Assembly: GCA_030536995.1 (NCBI GenBank) | Contig: JAUNOY010000002.1 | Coordinates: 124,001-188,000, forward strand | Direction: 5' to 3' | Length of the DNA stretch: 64,000 nt | From: Eubacteriales bacterium | GTDB taxonomy: Bacteria > Bacillota > Clostridia > Lachnospirales > Lachnospiraceae | Part shown: positions 1 through 9,455 of the stretch, piece by piece | Layout of the letters: each line of letters starts with the position of its first letter | Position numbering within the stretch: the first letter of the stretch is position 1 | Notes under the pieces: generated by a model | Seen by the model: the letters and a program-made list of their open reading frames with translations, nothing else | What the model was told of the DNA's origin: nothing | Database searches by the model: none | Program-made: the position numbers and the translations under genes

Positions 1-1
1 T

Positions 2-1687
2 GTGAAAGAGATTACCGTAAAAGTAAAGGATGAAAATGGACAGCCTGTAAGTGGTGCAAAGGTATCTTTTGAGGTGCTGAATTATTCTGAGTATGTAACA
101 GTGGCAGAGAAGACTACAGATGAAAATGGAGAGGCAGCGATTACAACTGGTCTCGGAACAATTCATGTATTTGCAGTTCTTGAAAAAGACGGACTTCTGA
201 AAGCCGAGATTCTCATGGATACAAGAAGTGAAGACTCTTGCGAGATAGTACTGAAAGCATTTGAGTCTGAGAGCGCATGGAAAGCAGTAGATATGATTGC
301 TCCACTTGATGCACCGGTAAATACCAATGCGCCTACACCGGAGCAGAAAGCAATCGGTGACAAACGTGTGGCAAAAGCAACTGCAATGAGAGAAGAAAAG
401 ACACGCGACTGGGTAAATCCTGAGTGTGATGCTTTCCTTCACAAAACAGTAACAGATATGGAGGATTCTCTGGGATTCCCATTCCGTGAGGAGATGCTCA
501 ATGTTCTTTCTGAGAAGGACAGAACAGACTGCTTAAGTGAAGTATTAGAGGAGCATCTGGACTATTCCATGCCATACTGGGATTCTGTAAGTAAGGAGAC
601 ATTTGTTTCTTATATCATGAACCCTCGTGTGGATTATGAAATCCTCAGACCATATCGAAAAGCCATTTTAGATAAGTTTTCCCCGGATGAGCAGGATGCT
701 ATGAGGAAAAATCCTGTAGAAATCTGGAATACTGTGGATAAGATGATTGTTTCCAGACCGGAGCGTGAGAGGGCAAGTGTTATCACAACACCTGCCGCAT
801 GCTTAAAAACAGGCATCGGAAGCTTCCTTTCCAAGAAAATCCTTTTTGTGGCGATTGCCAGAACCCTTGGAATTCCTGCAAGATTAAATCCGAATGACCG
901 CTCCATGGAATACATGAATACAGAGGATGAATTTGTTGCAGTTCTTGCAAAAACCGAGAAGAACAGCCGCCTTGTTCTGAAAGAGACAGATGGAACAGAG
1001 TGGAAATACTTCCTCAACTGGAGTATTGCAAGACTGGAAAACGGCAAATATACCTCCCTTCTTCTTGACGATGTAGTATTTGAAAACAGAGCGTTAGAGC
1101 TTAAAGTTGAATCCGGAAGTTATCGGATTATCACTTCAAACAGACTTCCAAACGGAAATATGTTTGCTAATATGTATGAGTTTGATATAGCTGCGGGAGA
1201 GACGAAGGAGGTTGAACTTATTCTTCGTCAGGCAAACCTCGATGATATGCTTGAGAATATTGCAATCAATGAGTTTACACTGAAAAAAGAAGATGGAACA
1301 GATGTCAAGGTTTCTGATCTTACCCGTGACGGCAAACATATTCTCGCATTCCTTGAAGAGGAAAAAGAGCCGACAGAGCATATTTTAAATGAAATGATGG
1401 AGCAGCAGGAGGCATTTAGGAAATATGCTTCCAGAATTATTTTTGTAGTGCGTTCCAAAGAGGCGCTTTCCACTCCGACGCTTTCCAAAGCTCTTGGAAT
1501 TTTGGGAGATGAAGTGCAGATTTATTATGATGATTTCTCAGAAATTATCAATACACTTGGAAGAAGAATGTATGTAGATCCTGAAAAACTTCCGCTTATT
1601 ATCGTGACAAACGGCGAGTTAAACGGAATTTATGCAACCAGCGGATACAATGTAGGTACCGGTGATATGCTTCTTCGTTTAATGTAA
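2..1687 (+). CDS. Transglutaminase-related multidomain protein, 3' part (5' end outside window)
   Basis: The reading frame is open at the window edge, and the GTG at position 2 is probably an internal codon. Residues 1-75 form a carboxypeptidase-regulatory/Big-like beta repeat (DENGQPVSGAKVSFEV, then TTDENGEA). Residues about 205-300 resemble a second transglutaminase-like fold (ARTLGIPARLNP), but the usual catalytic Cys position reads Phe (GSF) and no catalytic His follows, so this domain looks inactive. The last 140 residues resemble a thioredoxin-like fold without CxxC. In clostridial relatives as I know them, an active transglutaminase core precedes the Big-like repeat, so it would lie upstream of this window. 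The M28 peptidase follows after 14 bases, suggesting one operon. The substrate is unknown. Confidence 0.7.
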   Translation: MKEITVKVKDENGQPVSGAKVSFEVLNYSEYVTVAEKTTDENGEAAITTGLGTIHVFAVLEKDGLLKAEILMDTRSEDSCEIVLKAFESESAWKAVDMIAPLDAPVNTNAPTPEQKAIGDKRVAKATAMREEKTRDWVNPECDAFLHKTVTDMEDSLGFPFREEMLNVLSEKDRTDCLSEVLEEHLDYSMPYWDSVSKETFVSYIMNPRVDYEILRPYRKAILDKFSPDEQDAMRKNPVEIWNTVDKMIVSRPERERASVITTPAACLKTGIGSFLSKKILFVAIARTLGIPARLNPNDRSMEYMNTEDEFVAVLAKTEKNSRLVLKETDGTEWKYFLNWSIARLENGKYTSLLLDDVVFENRALELKVESGSYRIITSNRLPNGNMFANMYEFDIAAGETKEVELILRQANLDDMLENIAINEFTLKKEDGTDVKVSDLTRDGKHILAFLEEEKEPTEHILNEMMEQQEAFRKYASRIIFVVRSKEALSTPTLSKALGILGDEVQIYYDDFSEIINTLGRRMYVDPEKLPLIIVTNGELNGIYATSGYNVGTGDMLLRLM

Positions 1688-1701
1688 ACAGGAGGATAAG
1701 A

Positions 1702-2958
1702 TTGAAAATGAATATAAATGAAATCAGCGGACAGCGTCAGTTTGACTTTGTTTCCGGATTTAATTATATCAGAGAAGCAGGGACTCCTGCTGAGGAAATG
1801 GCAGCTCTTTCTATTCAGGAAGAGCTGGCAAAAATCGGTGTGGAAAGCAGGCTGGAGAAATTTGATTTTGAGACTTTTGAGATAAAAAATGCAAAGCTTT
1901 TCGTCACAGCGCCATATGAAAAAGAATACCGTGTAACCGGATACGGAAGATGTGGAAACACTCCGAAAGAGGGAGTGGAAGCTGAGTTTCTATATGTAGA
2001 AAACGGTGATGATATCAGTCTTTCTTATGCAAAAGACAAAATTGTAATGGTGAATAATCCTGTAAGAAAAGATATGTATCAAAAATTCATAAAGGCAGGT
2101 GCACTGGGCTTTGTCAGCATTACAGGAACTCCTGTCGATGAAGGAGAAGATCTGATTACAAGAACTTATGGACTTCCTGTAATGGATGAAACACCAGTTC
2201 AGGGAGTGAATATACACTATAAGGATGCAGTAGAGATGGTTTCCATGGGGGCTTCCAGAGTGAAGATTCTTGTGGAACAGGAAACTGTAACCCGTACCTC
2301 AGCTAATGTGGTTGCCCGTATTGAAGGTACAGAAAAAGCAGAGGAGATTCTTACCTTAACTGCTCATTATGATTCCGTACCGGAAGGTCCCGGAGCGTAT
2401 GATAATATGGCAGGCTGTGCGATCATTATGGAATTATGCCGTTATTTCAAAGAACATCCAGCGCACAGAACCATGGAATTTGTCTGGTTCGGAGCAGAAG
2501 AAAAAGGTCTCGTGGGAAGTAGAAATTATGTAAAAGCGCATGAAGATGAACTGAAAAAACATCTGTTTAACATGAATGTAGACCTTGCCGGGCAGCTTGT
2601 AGGGGGAACGGTAATTGGCGTAACAGGAGACGTTTCCATCTGCCATATGATTCAGTATCTGGCAAATGAAATCGGTCTTGGAATGGAAGTTCGTAATAGT
2701 ATCTGGGGAAGTGATTCCAATACTTTCGCATGGAAGGGGATACCAGCTATGACACTGAATCGTGACGGATTCGGAATGCATACCCGCCATGATGTGGTGG
2801 AATACCTTTCTCCGTGGTCACTGCAGAGAAGTGCTGCACTTTTGGGGCATATTGCTCAGAGTTTCGGAAATATTGCATCAATCCCGTTTACCGGAACGGT
2901 ACCGGAAAGCTTTATCAAAGAGTTAGACGATTACTTTCGTCCGTTTAGCGCAAAATAA
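1702..2958 (+). CDS. M28 family zinc aminopeptidase with PA-like insert
   Basis: Predicted metallo-aminopeptidase of 418 residues. The family ligands are visible in order: His222 and Asp224 (TAHYDS), Asp234 (AYDN), the Glu266-Glu267 pair (FGAEEKG), Asp294 (NVDLAG) and a late His363 (HTRHD). Together they give the co-catalytic two-zinc site of M28 peptidases. Residues about 60-190 would be the protease-associated insert that covers the active site. There is no signal peptide, so it is probably cytosolic and acts on imported peptides. The start is TTG at 1702 (GGAGGA at 1691); ATG at 1708 is equally possible. It sits between the transglutaminase-like gene and the broken epimerase, all on the same strand. 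Confidence 0.85.
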   Translation: MKMNINEISGQRQFDFVSGFNYIREAGTPAEEMAALSIQEELAKIGVESRLEKFDFETFEIKNAKLFVTAPYEKEYRVTGYGRCGNTPKEGVEAEFLYVENGDDISLSYAKDKIVMVNNPVRKDMYQKFIKAGALGFVSITGTPVDEGEDLITRTYGLPVMDETPVQGVNIHYKDAVEMVSMGASRVKILVEQETVTRTSANVVARIEGTEKAEEILTLTAHYDSVPEGPGAYDNMAGCAIIMELCRYFKEHPAHRTMEFVWFGAEEKGLVGSRNYVKAHEDELKKHLFNMNVDLAGQLVGGTVIGVTGDVSICHMIQYLANEIGLGMEVRNSIWGSDSNTFAWKGIPAMTLNRDGFGMHTRHDVVEYLSPWSLQRSAALLGHIAQSFGNIASIPFTGTVPESFIKELDDYFRPFSAK

Positions 2959-3003
2959 AACAGAGCGTTATATTTTTGGAAAAGGTGGAGAAAAATACGC
3001 AAA

Positions 3004-3885
3004 ATGGACAGGAAATATTTAATTGATACGGAAGAAAACAGAGAATTTTTAGCAGGGATTACAGAGAATCTTCTTGCTTTTGGACATAAGTTCCCTTCGC
3101 CGGGCGGAAGCTCTTACTATTTAGGAGATGATGGTACTCCCTGGACAGACAGAAATCGTGAAACCTGGATTACCTCCCGTATGACACATGTTTACAGCAT
3201 TGGATCTTTCCTTGGACATGAGGGAAGCAAAGATTTGGCAGCAGCAGGTCTTAAAGGCTTAAAGGGCGAGCTTCACGATACAGTAAACGGCGGATGGTAC
3301 GCTGGCCTTACTGCAGATAATGAGATTGTACCGAATAAGCAGTGCTATGCACATGCGTTTGTAATTCTTGCAGCATCTTCTGCAGTTCTTGCAGGTATAG
3401 AGGGAGCGAAAGAATTACTGGAGAATTCCGGAGCATTTTTCAAGCGACTGGGTTGCTGATTTGGACTGCAATAAGGAGCGTCCGGCAGACCAGTTCAAGC
3501 CATACGGCGCAACACCCGGGCATGGAATGCAGACGGAAATCCTGGAATCGCCTATACTACAGACTGGGAAGGTAAGCCGGTGGTACATGACAGAATGCAT
3601 TGGACTCTTGCAGAGGCAATCAACACTTCTTCCGTTCTTTACCATGTAACGAAGAAAGAGAAATATGCAGATGATTATGCAGATTTCATGGCATATCTGG
3701 ACGATAAGGTAATCGACCATGTAAATGGCTCCTGGTTCCACCAGTTAGACAAAAATAATCATGTAATCGGTACTGTATGGCCTGGAAAATCTGATATTTA
3801 TCATGCATTACAGGCAACCTTGATTCCATATTATACACCTGAGGTATCCATTGCTCTGGCAGTGAAAAATGGCCAGAAGATCTGA
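3004..3885 (+). pseudogene. AGE/YihS-family sugar epimerase, broken by two internal deletions
   Basis: N-acylglucosamine 2-epimerase superfamily relic. Frame 1 from ATG 3004 encodes a normal N-terminus and runs into a stop at 3459. The conserved block RPADQFKPYGATPGHG continues in frame 2 from about 3446 to 3526. Frame 1 then resumes at 3523 (TTDWEGKPVVHDRMHW) and runs to the stop at 3885. About 100 residues of the alpha/alpha barrel are missing near 3440-3450, and about 35 more near 3525, where the block should continue past GHG. The total is 882 bases against roughly 1200 for an intact family gene. The remaining segments are still well conserved, so decay looks recent. An intact version would isomerise a sugar such as N-acylglucosamine, mannose or sulfoquinovose. 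Confidence 0.85.
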
Positions 3886-3917
3886 GCAGATGAAAAAGAT
3901 ACCTGGAAAAAATCTAG

Positions 3918-3946
3918 TTGAATCAGGTGCTTTTCTGTGCTATAAT
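3918..3946 (+). promoter_or_regulatory. Promoter of FMN riboswitch / ribU
   Basis: TTGAAT at 3918-3923 and a perfect TATAAT at 3941-3946 are separated by 17 bases, about 20 bases before the riboswitch core. It lies just downstream of the broken epimerase gene. Confidence 0.7.
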
Positions 3947-3965
3947 CTTACATATAAAAAGAAAT

Positions 3966-4100
3966 TTCTTCGGGGTTGGGTGACCGGGGCTGAGTATCAG
4001 AATCGGAATTCCCTACCGGCGGTTACAGTCCGCGACCCGCTTCGGCGGTTGATCTGGTGAAATTCCGGAACCGACAGTAAAGTCTGGATGAGAGAAGAAC
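3966..4100 (+). ncRNA. FMN riboswitch (RFN element)
   Basis: Recognisable RFN conserved blocks occur in order: CTTCGGGGTTGGGTG, CCTACCGGCGGTTACAGTCC, GCGACCCGC, GATCTGGTGAAATTCCGG, ACCGACAGTAAAGTCTGGAT and AGAGAAG. It is followed by a terminator hairpin and the riboflavin transporter gene. FMN binding is expected to cause premature termination and so shut down riboflavin uptake. Confidence 0.96.
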
Positions 4101-4129
4101 ACGCAATAAGATTCATACGTGCTCAATGT

Positions 4130-4158
4130 CCCCGGAAGTATTTTCCGGGGATTTTTTT
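4130..4158 (+). terminator. Riboswitch expression-platform terminator
   Basis: CCCCGGAA and TTCCGGGG form an 8-bp stem around a 5-base loop, followed by a run of seven T. It lies between the FMN aptamer and the ribU start. Confidence 0.92.
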
Positions 4159-4208
4159 CGGGAAATTTCTTTTGCAGAGAATTTTTCTAAAAAAGGAGAG
4201 ACTAAAGT

Positions 4209-4844
4209 ATGAGTGAACAGGTATTGAGAAACGGGAATGTAATGGCAAGAAGCCGAACAAGAAGTCTGACACAGATTGCCATGCTCGGCGCAGTTGCCGG
4301 AGTTTTAATGAATCTGGAATTTCCCCTTCCATTTCTGGCGCCATCTTTCTATCAGCTTGATTTCTCTGAAATTCCGGTGCTTGTAGGTTCTTTTGCCATG
4401 GGACCGATTGCCGGAGTCCTTATTGAGCTGGTGAAGATTCTGGTACATCTGGTGACTAAGGGTACTATGACTGCAGGAGTGGGAGATATTGCAAACTTCC
4501 TTTTTGGCTGTGCGTTTGTGGTGCCAGCAGGTCTGATTTACAGGTTCCACGCAGTGAAAAGCCGGAGACATGCTGTAGTTGGTATGGCAGTGGGAACTGT
4601 AATTACCTCCATCCTTGCCTGCTTTATAAATGCATTCGTGCTTCTTCCGGCTTACGGAAAAGCTTTTGGAATGCCGATTGAAGCTTTTATTGAGATGGGA
4701 AGTGCAGTAAACAGTTCTGTAAACGGTCTGTTAAGTTTTGCAGCATTGATTATCATACCGTTTAATTTGTTTAAATACACGTTGACATCTTTGGCAGTAT
4801 TTTTTATTTATAAGAAAATACGCGTTATTTTAAAAGGTGACTGA
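4209..4844 (+). CDS. ribU: Riboflavin ECF transporter S component RibU
   Basis: Integral membrane substrate-binding (S) component of an energy-coupling-factor transporter for riboflavin, 211 residues. About six hydrophobic segments are visible. The family sequence FLAPSFYQLDFSEIPVLVGS is at about residues 42-61 and is followed by GPIAGV, both typical of RibU. The ECF module (two ATPases and the T protein) is not in this window and would be shared from elsewhere. The FMN riboswitch directly upstream supports riboflavin as substrate. AAAGGAGAG precedes the ATG. A terminator follows at once, so it is monocistronic. Confidence 0.94.
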   Translation: MSEQVLRNGNVMARSRTRSLTQIAMLGAVAGVLMNLEFPLPFLAPSFYQLDFSEIPVLVGSFAMGPIAGVLIELVKILVHLVTKGTMTAGVGDIANFLFGCAFVVPAGLIYRFHAVKSRRHAVVGMAVGTVITSILACFINAFVLLPAYGKAFGMPIEAFIEMGSAVNSSVNGLLSFAALIIIPFNLFKYTLTSLAVFFIYKKIRVILKGD

Positions 4845-4860
4845 TAGAAATCAGGATAAG

Positions 4861-4898
4861 AAGGAGCGCCGGTTTTGCGACTGAGCAGCTCCTTTTTT
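4861..4898 (+). terminator. Terminator after ribU
   Basis: AGGAGC at 4862-4867 pairs with GCTCCT at 4888-4893, followed by a T run. The loop is long but may contain a further small stem. Confidence 0.7.
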
Positions 4899-4971
4899 AA
4901 TGCATGGATGCTTTACAATAGTATTCCGATTTCTTATAATGACAATAAGAATATTTTCAGGGAGGTATCAT

Positions 4972-5583
4972 ATGGGACAGATACATAGTGCAGAGAAACT
5001 CACAGATAACAGGTTTGTAAATCTATATAATATTAAAGCGACCAGCGTACATAATACCCCGGTTTCCTACTTTGTGGCATCCAGAGCAAAAAGTGTGGAA
5101 TTTCTGAAACTGAATACCAGAAAGAATACGCCGGACGGTGTGATTATCTACAGTGTTTATGGGGAAAAGAAGGACAGAGTCGTCCTGATTCGTCAGTATC
5201 GTTATACAATCGGAGATTATATTTATGAATTTCCTGCCGGCCTTGTGGAACCGGGAGAAGATTTTCATGAAGGGGCAGTTCGTGAAATGTATGAGGAAAC
5301 AGGATTAAAGCTGGAGCCGTTGAAGGTGGAGGAAGCATTTGAAAAACCATATTTTACCACGGTGGGACTGACAGATGAATCCTGCGCAACGGTTTACGGC
5401 TATGCAAGCGGTGAAATCAGTAAGGATGCTCAGGAAGCAAGTGAAGAGATAGAGGTTGTCCTTGCTGATAAAGAAGAGGTAAAAAGAATCCTCAGAGAAG
5501 AAAAAGTGGCAATCATGTGCGCGTATATGCTGATGCATTTCGTAAAAGATGAAGAACCTTTTGAATTTCTGGAATTAAAATAA
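4972..5583 (+). CDS. Nudix hydrolase, ADP-ribose pyrophosphatase-like
   Basis: Predicted 203-residue hydrolase of nucleoside diphosphates linked to another moiety, most like ADP-ribose pyrophosphatases. The complete Nudix box is present: G, five residues, E, seven residues, then REMYEETGL. The start is ATG 4972, behind GGAGG at 4961. The frame is open further upstream, but the longer N-terminus has no ribosome site and is hydrophobic noise. It may be cotranscribed with the beta-lactamase-like gene 27 bases downstream. The exact substrate cannot be read from the sequence. Confidence 0.88.
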   Translation: MGQIHSAEKLTDNRFVNLYNIKATSVHNTPVSYFVASRAKSVEFLKLNTRKNTPDGVIIYSVYGEKKDRVVLIRQYRYTIGDYIYEFPAGLVEPGEDFHEGAVREMYEETGLKLEPLKVEEAFEKPYFTTVGLTDESCATVYGYASGEISKDAQEASEEIEVVLADKEEVKRILREEKVAIMCAYMLMHFVKDEEPFEFLELK

Positions 5584-5610
5584 TCTGCGCGGAAAGGAAG
5601 TACGACTACT

Positions 5611-6819
5611 ATGATGATCAGAAATAAGAAACTGGAGGAAAAGCTGCGTCAGATTATGGAGCAGGCGGTTGAGGAAAAACTTGTGGCAGGAGTAAACCTT
5701 CTTGTCTGGGAGGATGGAAGGGAGCTTGTATATTCTCAGGCAGGACTGGCAGACAGGGAAAATAATAAAAAAATAAACAGAAATACAATTTTCCGTCTGT
5801 ATTCTATGAGTAAACCGATCACAGCAGCGGCGGCTATGATTCTTATGGAAAGGGGATTACTGGATCTGTATGAGCCGGTTTCAAAATTTTTGCCGGAGTA
5901 TGCAGATGTGAAAGTAGCAGCAGAAAACGGTCTTGTTTCACCGCAGCGTGAGATGCTGGTAGGAGATTTACTGAGTATGACCTCAGGGCTTGTTTATCCG
6001 GATGAGGCAACTGTTTCCGGAAAGACGACAGATCTTGTATATCAGGAGCTTGACAGACGGCTTTACAGTGAAAATCCGATGACAACAAGAGAACTGGCAA
6101 AAAATCTGGCAAGCTGTCCTCTGGCATTTACCCCGGGAAGCTCCTGGCAGTATGGGACATCGGCAGACGTTCTTGCAGCAGTGATTGAGGTTATTTCTGA
6201 AAGAAAGTTTTCAGAATTTCTGGATGAGGAAATTTTTATGCCGCTGGAAATGCGTGATACCGGATTCTGGGTACCTGAAGAAAAACAGGAGCGTCTGGCA
6301 AAAGCCTATGAGACAGTAATGCTTCCAAATGGTAAGAACGACATGGTTCTTTATACCGGAAATCATCTCGGAGTCTGCAATGATATGACAAGCTCTCCGG
6401 CATATGAGGCTGGAGGAGCCGGGCTGGTGTCTACTCTTGACGATTACATGAAATTTGCAGGAATGCTTTTGGGAGAAGGATTTTTTGATGGAGTGAGAAT
6501 CCTGCAGCCGGAAACAGTGCGCTATATGTGCAGTCGTGAGCTGATGCCTGCCCAGCAGGCTGCAATGGATACCTGGATGGGGCTGGAGGGTCACAGTTAT
6601 GGCAACTTTATGCGTGTATGCAAAAATCCGTCAAAATCCCAAATGCTTGTCCGGGAAGGAGAATATGGCTGGGATGGCTGGCTTGGTATGTATTTTGCCA
6701 ATTTCCCCAATGAAAAAATGACAATGCTCATAGGAACACAGAAAAAAGACGGAGGAACTTTTTCTCTTACAAGAAAACTGCGAAATACGATCCTGAGTGC
6801 GATTGAGTATGCGAAATAA
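5611..6819 (+). CDS. Serine hydrolase, beta-lactamase / penicillin-binding family
   Basis: 402-residue protein of the class C beta-lactamase/esterase superfamily (COG1680). The nucleophile motif SxxK is Ser65-Met-Ser-Lys68 in YSMSKPI, and Tyr181 in WQYGTS fits the second catalytic motif (YxN/YxS). There is no signal peptide or membrane segment, so a cytosolic esterase or peptidase role is more likely than antibiotic resistance. The start is ATG 5611 or the following ATG, with AAAGGAAG upstream. A strong terminator follows the stop. Confidence 0.86.
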   Translation: MMIRNKKLEEKLRQIMEQAVEEKLVAGVNLLVWEDGRELVYSQAGLADRENNKKINRNTIFRLYSMSKPITAAAAMILMERGLLDLYEPVSKFLPEYADVKVAAENGLVSPQREMLVGDLLSMTSGLVYPDEATVSGKTTDLVYQELDRRLYSENPMTTRELAKNLASCPLAFTPGSSWQYGTSADVLAAVIEVISERKFSEFLDEEIFMPLEMRDTGFWVPEEKQERLAKAYETVMLPNGKNDMVLYTGNHLGVCNDMTSSPAYEAGGAGLVSTLDDYMKFAGMLLGEGFFDGVRILQPETVRYMCSRELMPAQQAAMDTWMGLEGHSYGNFMRVCKNPSKSQMLVREGEYGWDGWLGMYFANFPNEKMTMLIGTQKKDGGTFSLTRKLRNTILSAIEYAK

Positions 6820-6821
6820 AC

Positions 6822-6859
6822 ATACCGGCAGTCTTTGACAAGGCTGCCGGTATATTTTT
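6822..6859. terminator. Bidirectional terminator between convergent genes
   Basis: ATACCGGCAG and CTGCCGGTAT form a perfect 10-bp stem with a 12-base loop and a T-rich tail. It lies between the plus-strand hydrolase and the minus-strand oleate hydratase gene. Confidence 0.93.
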
Positions 6860-6886
6860 AGGAATCTTTATACAGTTTGAAAGAGA

Positions 6887-8839
6887 TTATAACATTCCGT
6901 CTTTGAGTACATTGTGGTCGCGGAGAACTTTTCCTATGACAGTTTTGTCCACTTTTTTGAGCAATGGTTTCAAAATGGCTGTTACAGGAGCTGGAAGATC
7001 CATTTCCAGTGGAGATTTGCCGTCCATCAGCTTTACAGAGCTGTCCAGAAGGTCACGAATATCATAAACACTTCCCCATACCTCAGGAACACCGCGGTCC
7101 ACTCCGAGAAGTCCATAAACTGCTTCCATTGCAGTACGGACAGAATATTCGGTTGTGAAAACAGTGTCTCTTGGAGTTTCGGTAAACTGACCAAGGAATG
7201 CGAAGTTTACGCATCCATCCGGAATTACATCCGGGCGGTCTCCTTTGGTACGTGGCATGAAGAAGGCGGTGATATAAGGCATCATAGTCGGAACACAGAC
7301 AGCGTGGTTGTTTGCCAGGTCGTCGATCTTGTCAACCGGAACACCCATGTGATACAGCCATTCAGCGGTAATTTCTGCTCCTGTACACTCCTTCATTGGT
7401 TTTTTCACATAATCGCCTTTATCATCGGTAAACAAACCGTAAATCCAGACGCAGATTTCTTCTTTTTTCTGGTCTTTAAACTGTCCCTGACGGTTGATTG
7501 TCCAGCTTAACAGCCAGGAGGAATCTTGACAGCTTACAATACCGCCGGTAACAACGCGCCCGCTTCTTGGGTCACGCTTACAGATACCCTCAATATAGGA
7601 AATGATAGTATCATCAGAAGTGGTGACAGTTGCAGATTCCCAGTTTGTTTTCTGAATGTTGCTGCAGAATTTCTCCGGATGACCGAAAGAAGAATCCTGT
7701 CTTGCAATGTTTTTCCAAAGCTCCCAGCAGCCGCTTGTGCGAACCTCCGCATCTCCGGACGGCGCATGGTTCTGGTCGCCGTAGATGGTTCCTTCTGTAC
7801 AGCTTCCGTTTGTGACAAATACAAGGTCATTTTCTGTTAAAGAAATTTCCTGTCTTTCGCCGTTTACAACGCAGTCAATAGAAGACGCTATTTTTTTATT
7901 TCCCTTAAATGTAAAAAGAACATTTGTAACCTGAGTATTAAACTGGAAGTGTACGCCTGCGTCTTCCAGATATTTCTTCATGGGAAGAATCAGTGAATCG
8001 TACTGGTTATACTTGGTAAATTTCAATGCTGAAAAATCAGGAAGTCCTCCGATATGATGAATGAAACGCTGGAAATAGAGTTTCATTTCCAGAGCGCTGT
8101 GCCAGTTTTCGAAGGCAAACATGGTTCTCCAGTACAGCCAGAAGGTAGAGTCAAAAACTTCTTCATCAAAGAAATCTTCGATGGTTTTGTCATATAAGTC
8201 TTCGTCTCTTGTAAGGAAGAGCTTCATAATTTCCATGCAGCCCTTCTGACTGAGATTGAATTTGCCGTCTGTATGAGCATCCTGTCCGCGGTTTCTGGTT
8301 GCACGGCATAAGGAATAGTTAGGGTCGTGTTTGTTCAGCCAGTAGTATTCGTCAAGAACGGATACGCCCGGAGTTTCCAGAGAAGGGATACTGCGGAAAA
8401 GATCCCAGAGACATTCGAAATGGTCTTCCATTTCACGGCCGCCTCTCATAACATAGCCTCTGGTGGAATCATAAATACCATCGCATGCACCTCCGGCGAT
8501 ATCCATAGCCTCAAGAATATGAATGTGATCGCCTTTCATCTGACCGTCACGTACAAGGAAACATGCGGCTGCTAAAGCTGCCAGACCGCTTCCTACGATA
8601 TAGGCGGATTTTTCGTCAACACCTGCCGGTTTTTCCGGATGAGCGAAAGCTTCGTAGTTTCCGTTACTGTAGTAAATTCCCTTGCTGTTTTTGGCATTTT
8701 TGCCGCGTTCTGTATTGCGGAAATGGTTGACCGGTTTCGGAGCTTCTGCTTTTTCTTCTTTTTTCATGCTGTTCAGCGCGTAGACTCCTGCGCCGAGAGC
8801 TGCGGCTGCAGCGCTGGCTTTTAAGAATTTCTTATTCAT
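6887..8839 (-). CDS. ohyA: Oleate hydratase (FAD-dependent) with N-terminal hydrophobic anchor
   Basis: 650-residue fatty acid hydratase of the myosin-cross-reactive antigen family. It adds water to cis-9 double bonds of unsaturated fatty acids, for example oleate to 10-hydroxystearate. The FAD Rossmann motif is GSGLAA at residues 83-88, and the family start YYSNGNYEAF occurs at about 56-65. Compared with typical members it carries about 55 extra N-terminal residues. These include a hydrophobic Ala/Gly stretch (8-22) and a charged linker, suggesting membrane association. The ATG at 8839 has AAGGTGG upstream and overlaps the end of the DUF308 gene by 8 bases, so the two are translationally coupled. 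Confidence 0.93.
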   Translation of the reverse strand: MNKKFLKASAAAAALGAGVYALNSMKKEEKAEAPKPVNHFRNTERGKNAKNSKGIYYSNGNYEAFAHPEKPAGVDEKSAYIVGSGLAALAAACFLVRDGQMKGDHIHILEAMDIAGGACDGIYDSTRGYVMRGGREMEDHFECLWDLFRSIPSLETPGVSVLDEYYWLNKHDPNYSLCRATRNRGQDAHTDGKFNLSQKGCMEIMKLFLTRDEDLYDKTIEDFFDEEVFDSTFWLYWRTMFAFENWHSALEMKLYFQRFIHHIGGLPDFSALKFTKYNQYDSLILPMKKYLEDAGVHFQFNTQVTNVLFTFKGNKKIASSIDCVVNGERQEISLTENDLVFVTNGSCTEGTIYGDQNHAPSGDAEVRTSGCWELWKNIARQDSSFGHPEKFCSNIQKTNWESATVTTSDDTIISYIEGICKRDPRSGRVVTGGIVSCQDSSWLLSWTINRQGQFKDQKKEEICVWIYGLFTDDKGDYVKKPMKECTGAEITAEWLYHMGVPVDKIDDLANNHAVCVPTMMPYITAFFMPRTKGDRPDVIPDGCVNFAFLGQFTETPRDTVFTTEYSVRTAMEAVYGLLGVDRGVPEVWGSVYDIRDLLDSSVKLMDGKSPLEMDLPAPVTAILKPLLKKVDKTVIGKVLRDHNVLKDGML

Positions 8840-9389
8840 AATAATCCACCTTTCTTATATTTTTAACTGTGCTTTGTACAACAATAAAGTTCATAATACT
8901 TTCCAAACATAAATTTACACCGATCAGGCGGACAAAAAATCCGGCTCCCTCCCATGGTCTGGCGAGCAAAAGTACGCCGACAATAGCTCCAACTAACGCT
9001 GTGAGCAAAATCAGCCACCAGATTTGGATACCGAATTTTTGGGCATCAAGGGCTGTCTGGATTTTTAAGGCTGATTCTACAAGGATGAATAATGCAGTAC
9101 AGTATGTGATAATTTCAGCCATATGCTTAGTTCGAAGCACAAGAATCAGCCCAATGATGCAGGAAGTGATGCCCATTGCAAGGTCAAATTGAAATGCAAG
9201 CTGAAACAGGTCTTTGGAAAAATATCCCATCAGCTTTACAATGCCATAGAGGATGAGCAGCACTCCGCACAGGACGCATAAGATGCAGAGCGCGGTCTGC
9301 GGTCTGAAAATGAGGAAAATTCCAAGACACAGCAGACATAAGGATAATATATTATAAGCAATTTTGATGTTTTTTATTGACTTCACCAA
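8832..9389 (-). CDS. DUF308 / HdeD-family membrane protein
   Basis: 185-residue membrane protein with six predicted hydrophobic segments arranged as repeated helix pairs, as in the HdeD/DUF308 family. Its biochemical role is unknown; E. coli HdeD is an acid-stress membrane protein. The start is TTG 9389 or GTG 9386, behind GGAAGGAAG. It is translationally coupled to oleate hydratase, so a role in membrane or fatty-acid stress is a reasonable inference from context only. Confidence 0.78.
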   Translation of the reverse strand: MVKSIKNIKIAYNILSLCLLCLGIFLIFRPQTALCILCVLCGVLLILYGIVKLMGYFSKDLFQLAFQFDLAMGITSCIIGLILVLRTKHMAEIITYCTALFILVESALKIQTALDAQKFGIQIWWLILLTALVGAIVGVLLLARPWEGAGFFVRLIGVNLCLESIMNFIVVQSTVKNIRKVDYYE

Positions 9390-9455
9390 TACATCACTTC
9401 CTTCCGTTTCCTGATAGCGTTATCCTAGCATGAAAAAAGTACATTTGGTATGGAC

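Noticed and set aside
2-1687. GTG at position 2 as the true start of the first gene
   Set aside because: The protein begins in the middle of a known domain order and no upstream sequence is available, so the gene is treated as 5'-incomplete.
5611-6819. Antibiotic-inactivating beta-lactamase
   Set aside because: No signal peptide, and the family is broad with many esterases and peptidases; SxxK alone does not show lactam hydrolysis.
6914-7510. 198-codon plus-strand frame inside oleate hydratase
   Set aside because: Antisense shadow; no start signal, no family resemblance.
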